From assembly GCA_963765585.1 (NCBI GenBank), contig CAVXXB010000008.1:558001-622000 (forward strand): a stretch of 64,000 nt of DNA. The letters run 5' to 3'. The notes beneath the pieces were generated by a model. It did no database searches and was not told the origin of the DNA. It was given only the letters and a program-made list of their open reading frames with translations. The DNA is from CAVXXB01 sp963765585 (GTDB lineage: Bacteria; Calditrichota; Calditrichia; JAJRVZ01). Numbering within the stretch: the stretch's first letter is position 1; the number at the start of each line of letters is the position of its first letter. A program made the translations under genes and the position numbers. Of the stretch, positions 30,699 through 40,509 are shown piece after piece.

Positions 30699-32283
30699 TC
30701 ATATGCCTTTTCGCCAGCCGGGTTCATCAAAAGTATTCAACTGAATTGTCAGAGATCCATCTTCATTCAAAGGTTGTGCACAAGCCCAGTTTACCTTGCG
30801 ACGTACGCCCTTTGTTTCTAATTCCGCACGAACTTTAAGTTGCTTGCCTTCCATTCCCTCTGGCAGAATAAAATTACATTGGCGCAGACGACCTCCATGG
30901 GGATGACCGGCATCCAATCCGCCGCCGATACTCATTTTTCCATCCATACTTTCTACATAAACCCTCAGAATCCCTGGTACACCAGCTACGCCATCATTTG
31001 CGATAGCCAAAACCACCTCACTGGTGCCAAAACGCTTGCGTTGCCAGATCCATGACGGGCGTACACGATAACCCAGTCTTTGATGCAGTTTATCAAATCC
31101 ATTGGGATATTTTTCATAATACTTCTTGAGATTATCGCCTTCGGTCCATAATGCCCAGTGATTGGCGCTCATATCCAGACAATGCAGCATTGATTTTTCC
31201 TTCAGATTGATGCCGGCCTCATCCAGCGGAATCTCATCCACATTATAATGCCGGAATCTTCCCTGTTCCATAACAGATGCCAGCCAGGGCGGGCGATTTG
31301 ATAATCTTTCGATCTGAATTGGTTCCTCGATAAAGACAATACTATCCGAACGCAGCCAGGATCCGGCCCGGACGGCCATATCCAGACATTCCCGGTTGCC
31401 GGTTTTGCTGATATCAGGTTGCGTATTGATCGCCAGCGGTACTTTAGTCCAGGTATCGATCTGATATCTGGTCATATCAACCATGGTTTTCTCGGCTGTG
31501 AGATAATCGGGAAAGGGATTGGGTAGTTCATTGGTGTGGCCTTCTCCCCAAAAGCCATACATCATCATATCCATAAATTCCATTTGCGGATGGTCATTAT
31601 ATTCTGCGGCCAGAAGATCATTTAATTCACGAAATGCTTTCGTAAATTCAGGATGATCATAACGCGGTTCAATATAGTCCCAGTTGCCTTCTTTTTTTTC
31701 ATTGGTTTCACCGCGCCGGCTGCCAATTTTTACCAGTGGGATCTTCTCCTGCAAAAAATCAGGCATGCGAAAGTTGTTTTGGTTGAAAATTCGGGCTGGA
31801 AAGTTGTACGCGGAAACCCACACGCAGATTATACTGCTTTGCGGCCTCAAAGGTCAGTTTCCATACGGGATTCAGATTAAGTTTTCCCGGTGCACTCTGC
31901 ACATCACGCCAGTCACAGCGAATATACAGCACATCGACAAATGGCAGGCTGGCCAGTTTCTCCACGCCCTGCTCCAGAGTATCTTTCCCTTCGCGAACCG
32001 GAACAGATGGGCCGTTTTCCTCCCAGGTATAAGCAGTTAAACCCAAACCAAAATTCCGGATGTGCTTATCAGAAGGTGAAGTACTGCCGATATTCCGCCA
32101 ACCCTGATCCTGATCAATACCAAACGGGCCCTGGTTGAGTCTGTCTTTTACATAAGGCCCGGGACCAAAATCATAACCATCCCATCTGTGAACCGGGACA
32201 TCGGCATTAGCAAGGTTAATACCGGCACCGGTCAACAATGTTGCCGCGGTACCTGTTTTTAGGAAATTTCTTCTGCTAATCAT
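30699..32283 (-). CDS. Tat-exported TIM-barrel protein with WGEGH motif (one frameshift)
   Basis: Starts at ATG 32283 after AAAGGAAT with a Tat signal (SRRNFLKTGTAATLLTG). The first frame runs to 31759 and ends after SSPNFQPKQLSHA. The rest, from RMPDFLQEKIPLVKI to the stop at 30699, is in another frame. One indel near 31765-31785 joins them into about 525 aa. The whole rebuilt chain parallels the intact paralogue at 53358-54908 (QGPF, GLTAY, LAKQYN, YGFWGEGH, GYRVRPSWVW, GVPGILRVYVE, VNWACAQPLNEDGSL). The family is an uncharacterised exported barrel with an Ig-like end, related to the DUF4832-type proteins at 25.5 and 61.5 kb. The glutamate in WGEGH is the likeliest catalytic residue. Gene order with the M19 dipeptidase is tight (one-base gap). 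Confidence 0.72.
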
Positions 32284-32383
32284 ATTTTATTCCTTTTCTA
32301 TGGATAAGTAGTAATTATCACTAAAAATGGGGACAATTTATATGTCATCAAATACGATATAATTTTCAATAATTCAAATCCTG

Positions 32384-32403
32384 TCTCACGCAGAGACGCA
32401 GAG
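32384..32403. repeat. Solo CGCAGAGA arm
   Basis: TCTCACGCAGAGACGCAGAG stands alone in the gap between the WGEGH protein and the LamG lipoprotein, without the 7-bp tract or the opposite arm. It is a solo remnant of the palindromic element family. Confidence 0.6.
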
Positions 32404-32415
32404 TTTTTGTTTTTT

Positions 32416-33142
32416 TTATTCTCTCATATCAGGTTTCGTACTAGATGTAAATAATCTATTAATTTCAGATTGTGACAATTTACGATTGTAGATTCTTACG
32501 TCGTCCATACTTCCCGCAAAATATTGATCCCCGCCCGGATAATTACCAAGCATAAGCATATCAGGCATACCGGTTTGGGGTTGCGCGGTGGATTCTGCTA
32601 CTTTTTCACCATTGAGATAAAACATATGTTGTTTTCCATCAAAGATGTAGACACTATGATGCCATGTATTTATGGCCGGAATTGCTGATTCCATAATCGT
32701 TCGTCCACCCCAGTACCAGACATCGAATCCCAAAGATTTATAACCCGGCGCACGAAAACCAAATTGTACACCGACACCCTGGTTGGTATCCACCAGTGCG
32801 ATCATATTGTGGGCATCCAAATCATGCTTAAATGAAGGTAGTGTATCAATCCTGAACCATAGACTGACAGATTGTGGCGCTTCTACTGCCGGCATTCCAG
32901 ACACATCTGCAGCAATAACGTCGTTCTTACCATCAAAACGAAAGGCGCTGTTTTCCTGTCCAAATCTGTCCGTCGTTAAAACCGGACCATCAACGACGCC
33001 GTGATTTTTATTATCACTTTGATCTCTCGCATCTCCATTAAATGGATATGATAGCGACTAAGCCGGGATCATTTTTTTCCTGGCAGGAAAAAATACCCAA
33101 AGAAAAGAGATATACAATTAGTACTATTTTTGCTTTTATCAT
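32416..33142 (-). CDS. LamG-domain lipoprotein (one frameshift)
   Basis: ATG 33142 after AAGGAAACAAAA starts a lipoprotein signal with lipobox GIFSC. This frame stops soon after GLVAIISI. In the next frame the sequence continues as YPFNGDARDQSDNKNHGVVD, then LTTDRFGQENSAFRFDGKND, the classic beginning of a secreted LamG/pentraxin-like domain, and runs on to 32416 (SVSLWFRI, WHHSVYIFDGKQHMFYLNGE, YFAGSMDDVRIYNRKLSQSE). One indel near 33055 splits the gene. The rebuilt protein is about 240 aa: a lipid-anchored single LamG domain, probably glycan binding. It follows the SSS symporter by 26 bases, suggesting one operon. Confidence 0.72.
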
Positions 33143-33168
33143 TTTTGTTTCCTTTATAAGAGAATTTG

Positions 33169-34814
33169 TTAGGAAAATCTGGTTCTGAGCCATCCACCCG
33201 TAAAAAATATAATCATCCCAATTACTGCTGTATGTGAAGAAAACTTCAAATCCTGACTCCCCATGATCACACCGATGAAAAACAAAATTAATCCTGCAAA
33301 AAGAATAAACAACTCATCTTTCCATGATTTGTTTCTGGTAAAATATTGAATATATCTCCGTTTTCAATTTCTTCATTACTATTTTTTTTTGCATTGAAGA
33401 CTTTTTCCATACTACTACTAATATTAGCCCTGGTAAATAAACTAACCAGAGGACAAATTAGCAGCGCCACGCCTCCACTGACAAATGTAACCGTGGAGAT
33501 ATCAACCATAAAAGCAAACCTCATTATTGCGCCGGTAATCGCGCCCCCTAGATAACCGGACACGGCTCCCTGCCAGGTAGCTCTTTTCCAGAACAGACCA
33601 TAAACGACAGCTATTACGAATAACGGCATATCCATAATACTAATAATAGTTAGATATGCATCAACGGTACCACCCAAATAAGGTACCAGATAGGAAACTG
33701 CCACCATAATCAGACCTGTGACTATCGTTGTTATTCGTATAACACGTAAAATTTCCTTGTCCGACGCTTTTCGTTTCAGAAAGCGTGAATAAATATCGTT
33801 TGTAAATAGAGTTGCCGCCGATCCCAGGTTTGAATCTATCGTGGACATCTGAGAGGCCAGCAATCCACATACGATGAAACCCAAAATTATCATAGGCACA
33901 AGTTGTAAAATAATCATCGGCACTGCGAATTCTGGTTTTTCAAGCCCGGGATACAAAACACTGGCTACAAGACCGGGTGTAATCCACAAAAAAGCAAAAG
34001 GGGTCGTAATAATCCCGGACCAAACCATACCTTTAACGACAACTTTTGTACTTTTCGCTGAGAAAACTCTTTGTAACAGTCCCTGATCCAGGCATGCCCA
34101 CTGTATCCCTAAAAACCAGATTGCGACTACAAATTTCCAATTGTATTTTCCACTTTGAGTGATCAGATCAAGATGTCCGGGTTGTACCTTTGCTACTAAT
34201 CCTGGCCACCACCCAACTGCATACATGGAAAGAGGCAATATGATGAGCACACTGAGCATCATCAATAAAAATTGAAGCGCATCTGTAAAAACAATAGACC
34301 ACATGCCGCCAAGCATCGTGTATACAATAACAATTATCGCAAAAAGGATTACCCAAAATGTAAAAGATTCAATTCCGGTTATCTGCTGAGCAGCGGACAC
34401 ACCTGCATACAGAACGATTCCAAGCCAAAAAGCAAGCCGAAATACCCACAAAATACTGACCAGAAATCTTACAACACCATTATACCTTAGTTCCAATAAT
34501 TCAGGTATGGTTCGAATCTTTAAACGGCGCATTATGGGAAGAATAAAAAGTCCGGCAAGCACAAGGGCCATGTTTCCGGTCCAGGTTTGCCAGATAATCG
34601 ATATACCGTGTTTATATGCGGTACCACTCACCCCGACAAAGCTATAAAGACTAATATTAGTAGCCGTCAATGTGGCAGCTAAAATAAAGGGAGTGAGCCG
34701 ACGCCCGGCTACATAAAAATCATCCGGATTTTGAATCCATTTATAAAATGAAGATCCAAACCAGAATATACCTGTAAGAAATAATAGTACGATGAAATAA
34801 TCAATTATAGTCAT
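33169..34814 (-). CDS. Sodium:solute symporter (SSS family), paralogue of the one at 59 kb (frameshift near the C-terminus)
   Basis: ATG 34814 overlaps the stop of the PfkB gene (ATGA), so translation is coupled. Twelve or more helices with SSS hallmarks (DDFYVAGRRLTPFILAATLT, SIIWQTWTGNMALVLAGLF, MRRLKIRTIPELLELRYN, SQMSTIDSNLGSAATLFTND). The frame stops at 33288 after NHGKMSCLFFLQD. In a neighbouring frame the sequence goes on as DELFILFAGLILFFIGVIMG, then AVIGMIIFFTGGWLRTRFS, ending at 33169. This equals the last helices of the 59 kb paralogue, so one indel near 33320 hides the true end. Probably takes up the sugar that the SIS/PfkB enzymes of the same operon process. The operon begins with a 46-aa membrane protein. 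Confidence 0.87.
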
Positions 34815-35776
34815 TTTATAGTATCTATTAGATTATCACTCTCTGCTTTTCTGTCCGATAAAAACTGCTTAAGTTGTACGAAGTCTGGAAACGCAGTCGT
34901 GCCGCCGAGTTCTGTCGTCGATATCGCTGCACACGCATTGCCCCAGAGGATACTCTGCTCGATTGAGGCTCCTTTATAAAACTGATAAATAAATCCGCTG
35001 TTAAAACTATCACCTGCACCGGTGGTATCAACAACATTTACGTTAAATACACCAGCATGGACCGTTTTTTCATTGCTTCTAACCCATACCCCTCTTTCAC
35101 CGTTTTTAATAACAACGGTTTTCACCACTCTGCCTAATATAACAAGTGCCTGTTCGATCGTATCACACTTTGTAATATGCCGCGCTTCTTTTTCATTGGG
35201 AAGAAAGATGTCTACATATTTCAGAACCTCAAAAATTGATTCATCCCATAATCCATATGGATCGCTATCCGGATCAAGTGAAGTCGTCAGCCCCAGTTCC
35301 TTGGCTTTTCTGAATAATTCGACACATCCTTTTTGCATTCCGGGTTGCAGATAATAACTCGACATATGTAAATGTCTGGCCTTTGATAAATAATTCATAT
35401 TTACATCCGAGAGTGTCAGGTTTTCCCTTACACCGGCATAACTGGCCATCGCATAATTATCAGGAAAGGATAAAGAGACACAAATACCTGTCTTTGCTGT
35501 TTTATCTTTAATAATTTGAGACGTATCCACCTTTCTTTTAGTGAGCATGCTCAGTATAAATTCTCCGAATTCATCATCTCCAATCTTTCCAACAAATCCA
35601 ACATTGAGTCCTAATCTGGATATATTGCTGGCAAAAATGGCCGATGCACTGCCAAGGGTAAAGTGCATGTCTTTGGAGAGTTTACACATTCCCATTTCCG
35701 GTAATGAGGCCAGACCGCTCAGGATCAAATCAACATTAAGTTCTCCAACGACAATGATATCCAGATTTTTCATCAT
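34811..35776 (-). CDS. PfkB-family sugar kinase
   Basis: 321 aa, intact. N-terminal VVGELNVDLILSG and the sugar-binding GSASAIFASNISRLG are typical of ribokinase-like kinases. FVGKIGDDEFGE is the first family signature, and VVDTTGAGDSFNSGF is the second, with the catalytic aspartate of GAGD. It phosphorylates a sugar or sugar phosphate with ATP in the cytoplasm. Gaps: three bases after the SIS gene, and a four-base overlap with the symporter. A SIS isomerase/deglycase next to a PfkB kinase is the arrangement of fructosamine (frl) and amino-sugar pathways, so an amino- or keto-sugar substrate is possible. The substrate cannot be told from sequence. Confidence 0.88.
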   Translation of the reverse strand: MMKNLDIIVVGELNVDLILSGLASLPEMGMCKLSKDMHFTLGSASAIFASNISRLGLNVGFVGKIGDDEFGEFILSMLTKRKVDTSQIIKDKTAKTGICVSLSFPDNYAMASYAGVRENLTLSDVNMNYLSKARHLHMSSYYLQPGMQKGCVELFRKAKELGLTTSLDPDSDPYGLWDESIFEVLKYVDIFLPNEKEARHITKCDTIEQALVILGRVVKTVVIKNGERGVWVRSNEKTVHAGVFNVNVVDTTGAGDSFNSGFIYQFYKGASIEQSILWGNACAAISTTELGGTTAFPDFVQLKQFLSDRKAESDNLIDTIK

Positions 35777-35779
35777 TAA

Positions 35780-36794
35780 CTACTCGATATCTTTACCAAC
35801 GGCCAGGGCGCGATAATAGCCATATAGTTGTGTCAATAGCATCACCAATACAAGACGTGAATATTCAGATAATCCGGATTGCAGTTCAAACATATCAACA
35901 TTAAATGCGGCAATATCAGGAGTTATCTCTTCACAGATAATTTTAACATTCCCGCCCCACTCTTTGATTCTTTTTAATAGTTCAATTTCCTCAGATTTAA
36001 CACTGTCCGATAAAAGATACATGATCAATGTATCATCATTCACGGCATATTTGGGACCATGCATCAATTCCATACCATGATACGCCTCTGCACGGAGTAC
36101 AGGCCATCTCCTTGATCTTAAGCATCGATTCAGCAGCTATGCCATATAAAGGTCCATGTCCAAGATAAATGTATAGGGAAAAATTTTGCGTATTGGCCAG
36201 TTTCTCCAATGAAGATTGAAATTGCGTGATAATTCTTTCTCCGTGTTGCGGTAACTGTGTTAATTCTTTTTCAAATGATTCATTTCCGCTTTTAAATGCA
36301 GTCATTAATTGGAAGCCAAGTAACATGCTGGTGAATGATTTTGTCATATACTTAGTCTCTTCAGCAGCCTCCGGACATATCAGAGTGAGATCTGAATGCT
36401 TCGCTACCTCGCTACCCTCAGTGCACGTAACTAAAAGTGTACCTCCCTTTAGAACATCTCTCACATAGCGGGTGGCGGCAAGCGTCTCAGGTGTTTTGCC
36501 TGTTCTGGAGATTGGTACAAGTAAATAATTCTGATCTTTGGCAAAAATCGTATCAGGGAACAGCATGATTTCAGAAGCCGGAACTCCCCTTGCCCTTTTA
36601 CCAGTGAAATTTGTATACATAGCAGCAGCCGTCAACGGCAAATAGTACGAAGTGCCACAACCGGTCAATATAATCTCCGATTCGTGATAATTTTTTAAAT
36701 AGGATACTATTTCTGTTTTCTGGTCTGAAAATGCTTTTATGGTATTGGCCCAGGCTTTTGGCTGATATAATATTTCTTGCAGTGTTTTTCGCAT
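35780..36794 (-). CDS. SIS-domain sugar-phosphate isomerase/deaminase (AgaS/GlmS-like), one frameshift
   Basis: Starts ATG 36794 with AAGGA inside the end of the small upstream ORF. The N-terminus LQEILYQPKAWANTI is like AgaS/GlmS-type SIS proteins; IILTGCGTSYYLPLTAA and VPISRTGKTPETLAATRYV are the first SIS domain's phosphosugar-binding strands. The frame leaves the family after KIKEMACTP. Another frame resumes at AEAYHGMELMHGPKYAVND, the second SIS domain, and ends at 35780. One extra base at about 36100 accounts for it. Rebuilt length about 338 aa. Members interconvert or deaminate 6-phospho-sugars, or deglycate fructosamine-6-phosphates. With PfkB and the symporter it forms an uptake-and-entry operon. 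Confidence 0.8.
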
Positions 36795-36799
36795 GTTTT

Positions 36800-36940
36800 T
36801 TAAATATCCTTCTTTTTATTATCCGATTGTTCTGTAAAAAGAACTCTAAATTCTTTAATAGTTTCAACCAACCATAGTATTAATATGAGGACACCAATGC
36901 CCCAGACACTCCAGGTAACCCAATCAAAGAAAATATTCAT
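36800..36940 (-). CDS. Small membrane protein (46 aa) leading the symporter operon
   Basis: ATG 36940 to TAA 36800. Sequence begins MNIFFDWVTWSVWGIGVLIL, one transmembrane helix, then a charged tail (ETIKEFRVLF, ending DNKKKDI). It is too short for normal gene calling, yet a second protein with the same plan (M-x-x-DW[VI]TWS[VI]W-x-IG-x-x-IL) precedes the paralogous symporter at 61.0 kb. It ends five bases before the SIS gene and provides its ribosome-binding site. The repeated pairing with SSS symporters suggests an accessory subunit; the function is inferred from context only. A clear upstream ribosome-binding site is not obvious. Confidence 0.75.
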   Translation of the reverse strand: MNIFFDWVTWSVWGIGVLILILWLVETIKEFRVLFTEQSDNKKKDI

Positions 36941-37000
36941 TTGTTAGTTTATTCTTTCCTCAAATATAAATATTTCCGATAACCCATTATTTATTATAAC

Positions 37001-37020
37001 TTTGTGGCTTTGCGGTTTAC
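37001..37020. repeat. Solo arm TTTGTGGCTTTGCGGTTTAC
   Basis: A stand-alone copy of the GTGG/GCGG-type outer arm of the palindromic elements, in the 136-base gap between the small membrane protein and the GH36-like lipoprotein. No partner arm or 7-bp tract accompanies it. Confidence 0.45.
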
Positions 37021-37076
37021 AATAATTCAGACCAGATAAATACAAAAGTATATTATATTTTCGGTGTATGTGCTGA

Positions 37077-39332
37077 TTAGTTTTTTGAAAATCTCAGCCT
37101 CCAATTTACCGGTTCCTTTTGTCCTGCATAACTCACTGTCAGCAATCCTTCTTCACTAAGATCATATTTTAACTCTTTTGCATCAGCATCAACGATATCT
37201 ATTGAAAATTCTGGAGGTACATAAAAAAATTGTGAATAATTAACATTGGGAATAGTTTCAGAAACTCCGCTTAGGGTCATATCAGAATAATTCCAGATGC
37301 TATTTTTAACACTCACCGTGCCGGTTATATGACGATTGGTGGCCAGCAGCTGTGGGTGGTCGTCCTGGCGACGAATTGTAAATACAGCTGTTCCATGTGC
37401 GGGCAGGTCTGTCTGAAATTCACTTTTAAATGAACCGACAAATTGCTCTTTCCAATTATCAAAAACCAGATAAACGCTATTGGAATCAAGAGCTATTTCT
37501 TTGTTTATAAGTACGTTACGCGAAATAGTTTTATTTTCCCAATTGGTCACGGTGATCACATCATATACACCTGCCGGACCATTGATTTTTAAATCCATGA
37601 TCTCCGGGTAATGCTTTGGGTATCGACTCCTGCCAAACAAATCAATGGGAAATATCGGCAGCGCGGGGATTGTTTTTTTAATTATATTGAGTCGCTCTTC
37701 TTCGAGATTTAACAAATCATCGCCACTGAGATACTGCATTCCGGAGAGACTGAGCAGACTTGCACATGTTCTTGCCTCTTCCAGGGTTAGAAATTCATCA
37801 TTTCTGATTCGATATTCACCGGAAAAATAACCAGCATCGGCCCTCGTTGGTTTTCCTCTGAGCACCATACAATCCGGATCGGAATACCAGACAATATGAT
37901 TCTGGTAGGCATTATTGCTAATTACTTCTAAGAAGTTATTCATTTTGGTCCAACCCGGTGCCGGATCTTTTCCACAACCGGCGACATCAATAAAACCCAT
38001 ACGCCCACCATAGACATCAGGGTGATTGGTATACCATATTTCAGGTCCCATGATTTCACGGAAAATGGTCATCGTCTCCTGAGAAACCATAAAACTGGTT
38101 TTAGAGGAATCGCTAAAATTGTGTTGGTAATGATGCCACATCCAGGAAGTGTTTCCCATATCGAATTTATAATATGCCCACCCCTGTCGTTTAAACTCTT
38201 TCCATAGAGGTAACCAGTATTCTTGTATCACATCCGGATTAGTAAAATCGAGTTCACCGCCACCCTGATAATCCATAAGAATATTGCCATCGTCGTCACG
38301 CAGGAACCAATCCGGGTTGGCATCTTTAACCGAGTAACAATACGGAACTGTCCATAGCCCGGGGATTAAATCCTTTGCTTTGATATATTGAGCCAACCAT
38401 TCAGGCCCATGAGGGAATGTTTCCTTATCCCAATTTTTATTCCATAACCGGCGGTCGGGATGATCATAACCATCATCCAGTTGACAATGTTCCATACCAT
38501 ACGGTTTTAGTTTGTCAGAGATGAAATCAGCATGGTCAACAATATCCTGCTCGGTTACTTGCCGGAAAAAGGCCAGCCAATGATTCCACCCGGTCGGTGC
38601 CGTACTATGATAGGTATCGTCATAGGGGACATAATTTGGCATACCTAGAATATCTGTATAATAATTTTTAATCAGATGCAGTATATTTTTATTTTCGCCA
38701 ATTGGTATCTTAACACGCATAAATGATTGATCTTTTGCCCATCGTCTTAGGTCGGTATCCTGTGAAAATTGTATCACGATATTACCCGGTTTATCAAAAA
38801 GTGAATGTAGATTAGGTGAATCGATAGCCCCTAATGACAGGTACATAACCTGAGGATTTTCAGGTGGTACAAAGTATTTTTCAATTTGAGTCACACCGGT
38901 ATAGTCATTATCTTCATCTGTTTCCTGTACCTTTAGATTCTCAGGATCAGCAATTCTGGCGGGAAAACGATTTTTAGGTGCCGGTGCCAAAGCAGCGATA
39001 TAGCTGCTATCATTAGAAGAACTGAGTTCTATATTGTTTTCTGCAAAGATAAATTCCCAGTTGACTTCAATCGGATCATTTGTATTAATAATCAACTTGT
39101 TGCCGTCACTCTTTAATTCCCAGCCCGTGAGTGATATGTCCTGATTATCAACAACTATATATAAATTAATATTATTTAATACAGCCCCAAGATTTTTGTG
39201 TGATACAGAGATCAATTCCCTTTCAATGTCTACGTCAATACTCCAACCATTTATTGAGTGGTGTTTTATCGCATCACAACTTAGTATAATGCCGGAACTG
39301 ACAATTAGTATTAAATATAATATGGTCTTCAT
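37077..39332 (-). CDS. Alpha-galactosidase-like (GH36/GH27 clan) lipoprotein
   Basis: 751 aa, intact; signal peptide with lipobox IILSC. N-terminal beta domain to about 230, then a TIM barrel (WNHWLAFFRQVTEQDIVDHA, GMEHCQLDDGYDH, KDLIPGLWTVPYCYS, GWAYYKFDMGNTSW). The aspartate in KFDMGN is the likely nucleophile of clan GH-D. The aspartate in MQYLSGDDLLNL is a candidate acid/base. A C-terminal beta sandwich follows (VFDNWKEQFVGSF). The clan removes alpha-galactosyl or alpha-GalNAc residues with retention. As a lipoprotein it works at the envelope, feeding the adjacent uptake and kinase operon. It is only distantly like the other GH36 protein at 48.8 kb. Confidence 0.8.
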   Translation of the reverse strand: MKTILYLILIVSSGIILSCDAIKHHSINGWSIDVDIERELISVSHKNLGAVLNNINLYIVVDNQDISLTGWELKSDGNKLIINTNDPIEVNWEFIFAENNIELSSSNDSSYIAALAPAPKNRFPARIADPENLKVQETDEDNDYTGVTQIEKYFVPPENPQVMYLSLGAIDSPNLHSLFDKPGNIVIQFSQDTDLRRWAKDQSFMRVKIPIGENKNILHLIKNYYTDILGMPNYVPYDDTYHSTAPTGWNHWLAFFRQVTEQDIVDHADFISDKLKPYGMEHCQLDDGYDHPDRRLWNKNWDKETFPHGPEWLAQYIKAKDLIPGLWTVPYCYSVKDANPDWFLRDDDGNILMDYQGGGELDFTNPDVIQEYWLPLWKEFKRQGWAYYKFDMGNTSWMWHHYQHNFSDSSKTSFMVSQETMTIFREIMGPEIWYTNHPDVYGGRMGFIDVAGCGKDPAPGWTKMNNFLEVISNNAYQNHIVWYSDPDCMVLRGKPTRADAGYFSGEYRIRNDEFLTLEEARTCASLLSLSGMQYLSGDDLLNLEEERLNIIKKTIPALPIFPIDLFGRSRYPKHYPEIMDLKINGPAGVYDVITVTNWENKTISRNVLINKEIALDSNSVYLVFDNWKEQFVGSFKSEFQTDLPAHGTAVFTIRRQDDHPQLLATNRHITGTVSVKNSIWNYSDMTLSGVSETIPNVNYSQFFYVPPEFSIDIVDADAKELKYDLSEEGLLTVSYAGQKEPVNWRLRFSKN

Positions 39333-39350
39333 AATAGCAATCTCAATCTA

Positions 39351-40471
39351 TCACTTTATTTCTTTCCGCCACGCGCCAGCAAATTTCCCGAGCGCATTAG
39401 TATAATATATCTTATCCAGGACCGAGGCCGGCAGCTCGCAAGCCCTGGAAAGTACCCTCAAATTCAATATTGGTCATCAGTGAATCGGTAGCAAGATATT
39501 TCCAGTCGCCCAGCCATATCTTTTTCATTTCGGATACGAGATCAGCCGGTTCGACATCCGCCGCATGAACCAAATCAGTCGCATAAATTATACGGTCCTG
39601 GTAGTCGATAAAAAATTGTCTGACCTTTTCCCTTTCCTTGTTGGACTGGTATTGAATATTGCCCATTCGCGCTGCCATATCCACATCAGCATGAGGAAAA
39701 CGGTCTAAAAAACGTGCTATTTCGTCGACACTCCATTCCAGGCTGGCCAGATGGGCACCGACGAATTCGATATCATGATTTTTTTCCAGCATATTATCTC
39801 TTGCATTCATCTGGTCTTGGTAAGACGGCATTTCCGGATGCAGGTACATATGATATTCTGGATGATTCACAAAATATTCACGGATATATTTAATTGGAAT
39901 GTCCTCAGCCGGCAGCCAGCAACTTTTTGGCTCTCCCATATGGCCTATCAGGGTTACACTCCTTCTGTTGAAGATGTGCAAAGATTTTATCGAAATTGGT
40001 ATCATCAATCATGATCAAATCACCGGCAACATTGCGAAAATCCATACCAATATTCTTCCATACTTTCACAGCAACTGCACCGGCAAAAATCATACTGTCC
40101 AGATGCATAAGGACTTTATTCTGCCACAGTGGCTCGTCCCATCCGTTCATGTAAAATGTAGCTGCAAATGCTATAATATCGGGATCAGAACGCATTGCAG
40201 AAAGCGCAATCTGCTCCTGGATTTCAAGTTTTGGAAAATCAGGATAATCCACATTGACTGTCAGTAATTTAAACCGGGCTTTACGTGCTTCATCAGTAAA
40301 AACTGGAGTATTGTGGTTGATATGCACATGTGCATCTATCTTATCTATGCGATAAAAATCATCCATATCATAATGGTTTTTATCTGACAGACAACCAGGC
40401 AGCACTGAAAAATAAATAAAAATGATAAGTATAAACAGGGTGATTTCCGTGAAATAATTTTTATGATTCAA
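39351..40471 (-). pseudogene. Second exported amidohydrolase family 2 protein, two frameshifts
   Basis: Starts at TTG 40471 with a lipoprotein signal (lipobox LPGC) and the metal motif IDAHVHINH. The first frame runs to MIDDTNFDKIFAHLQQK. After an indel near 39960-39972 a second frame gives SVTLIGHMGEPKSCWLPAED, VGAHLASLEW and IYATDLVHA with the late metal aspartate. After another indel near 39430 a third frame gives LPASVLDKIYYTNALGKF and stops at 39351. That last part equals the end of the paralogue at 18981-20060 (LPDEVLEKIYNKNALRIL). Rebuilt length about 372 aa. It lies 38 bases after the FGGY kinase gene. Same likely chemistry as its paralogue: hydrolysis or decarboxylation of a small sugar acid or lactone outside the cytoplasm. 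Confidence 0.75.
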
Positions 40472-40509
40472 GTAAATAGTCCAATCCTATTCAAAAACAA
40501 ATGATCCAA

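Noticed and set aside
36598..36867. Minus-strand 89-aa ORF over the start of the SIS gene
   Set aside because: Out of frame with both the SIS gene and the 46-aa membrane protein; the latter two have family support, so this is a shadow.
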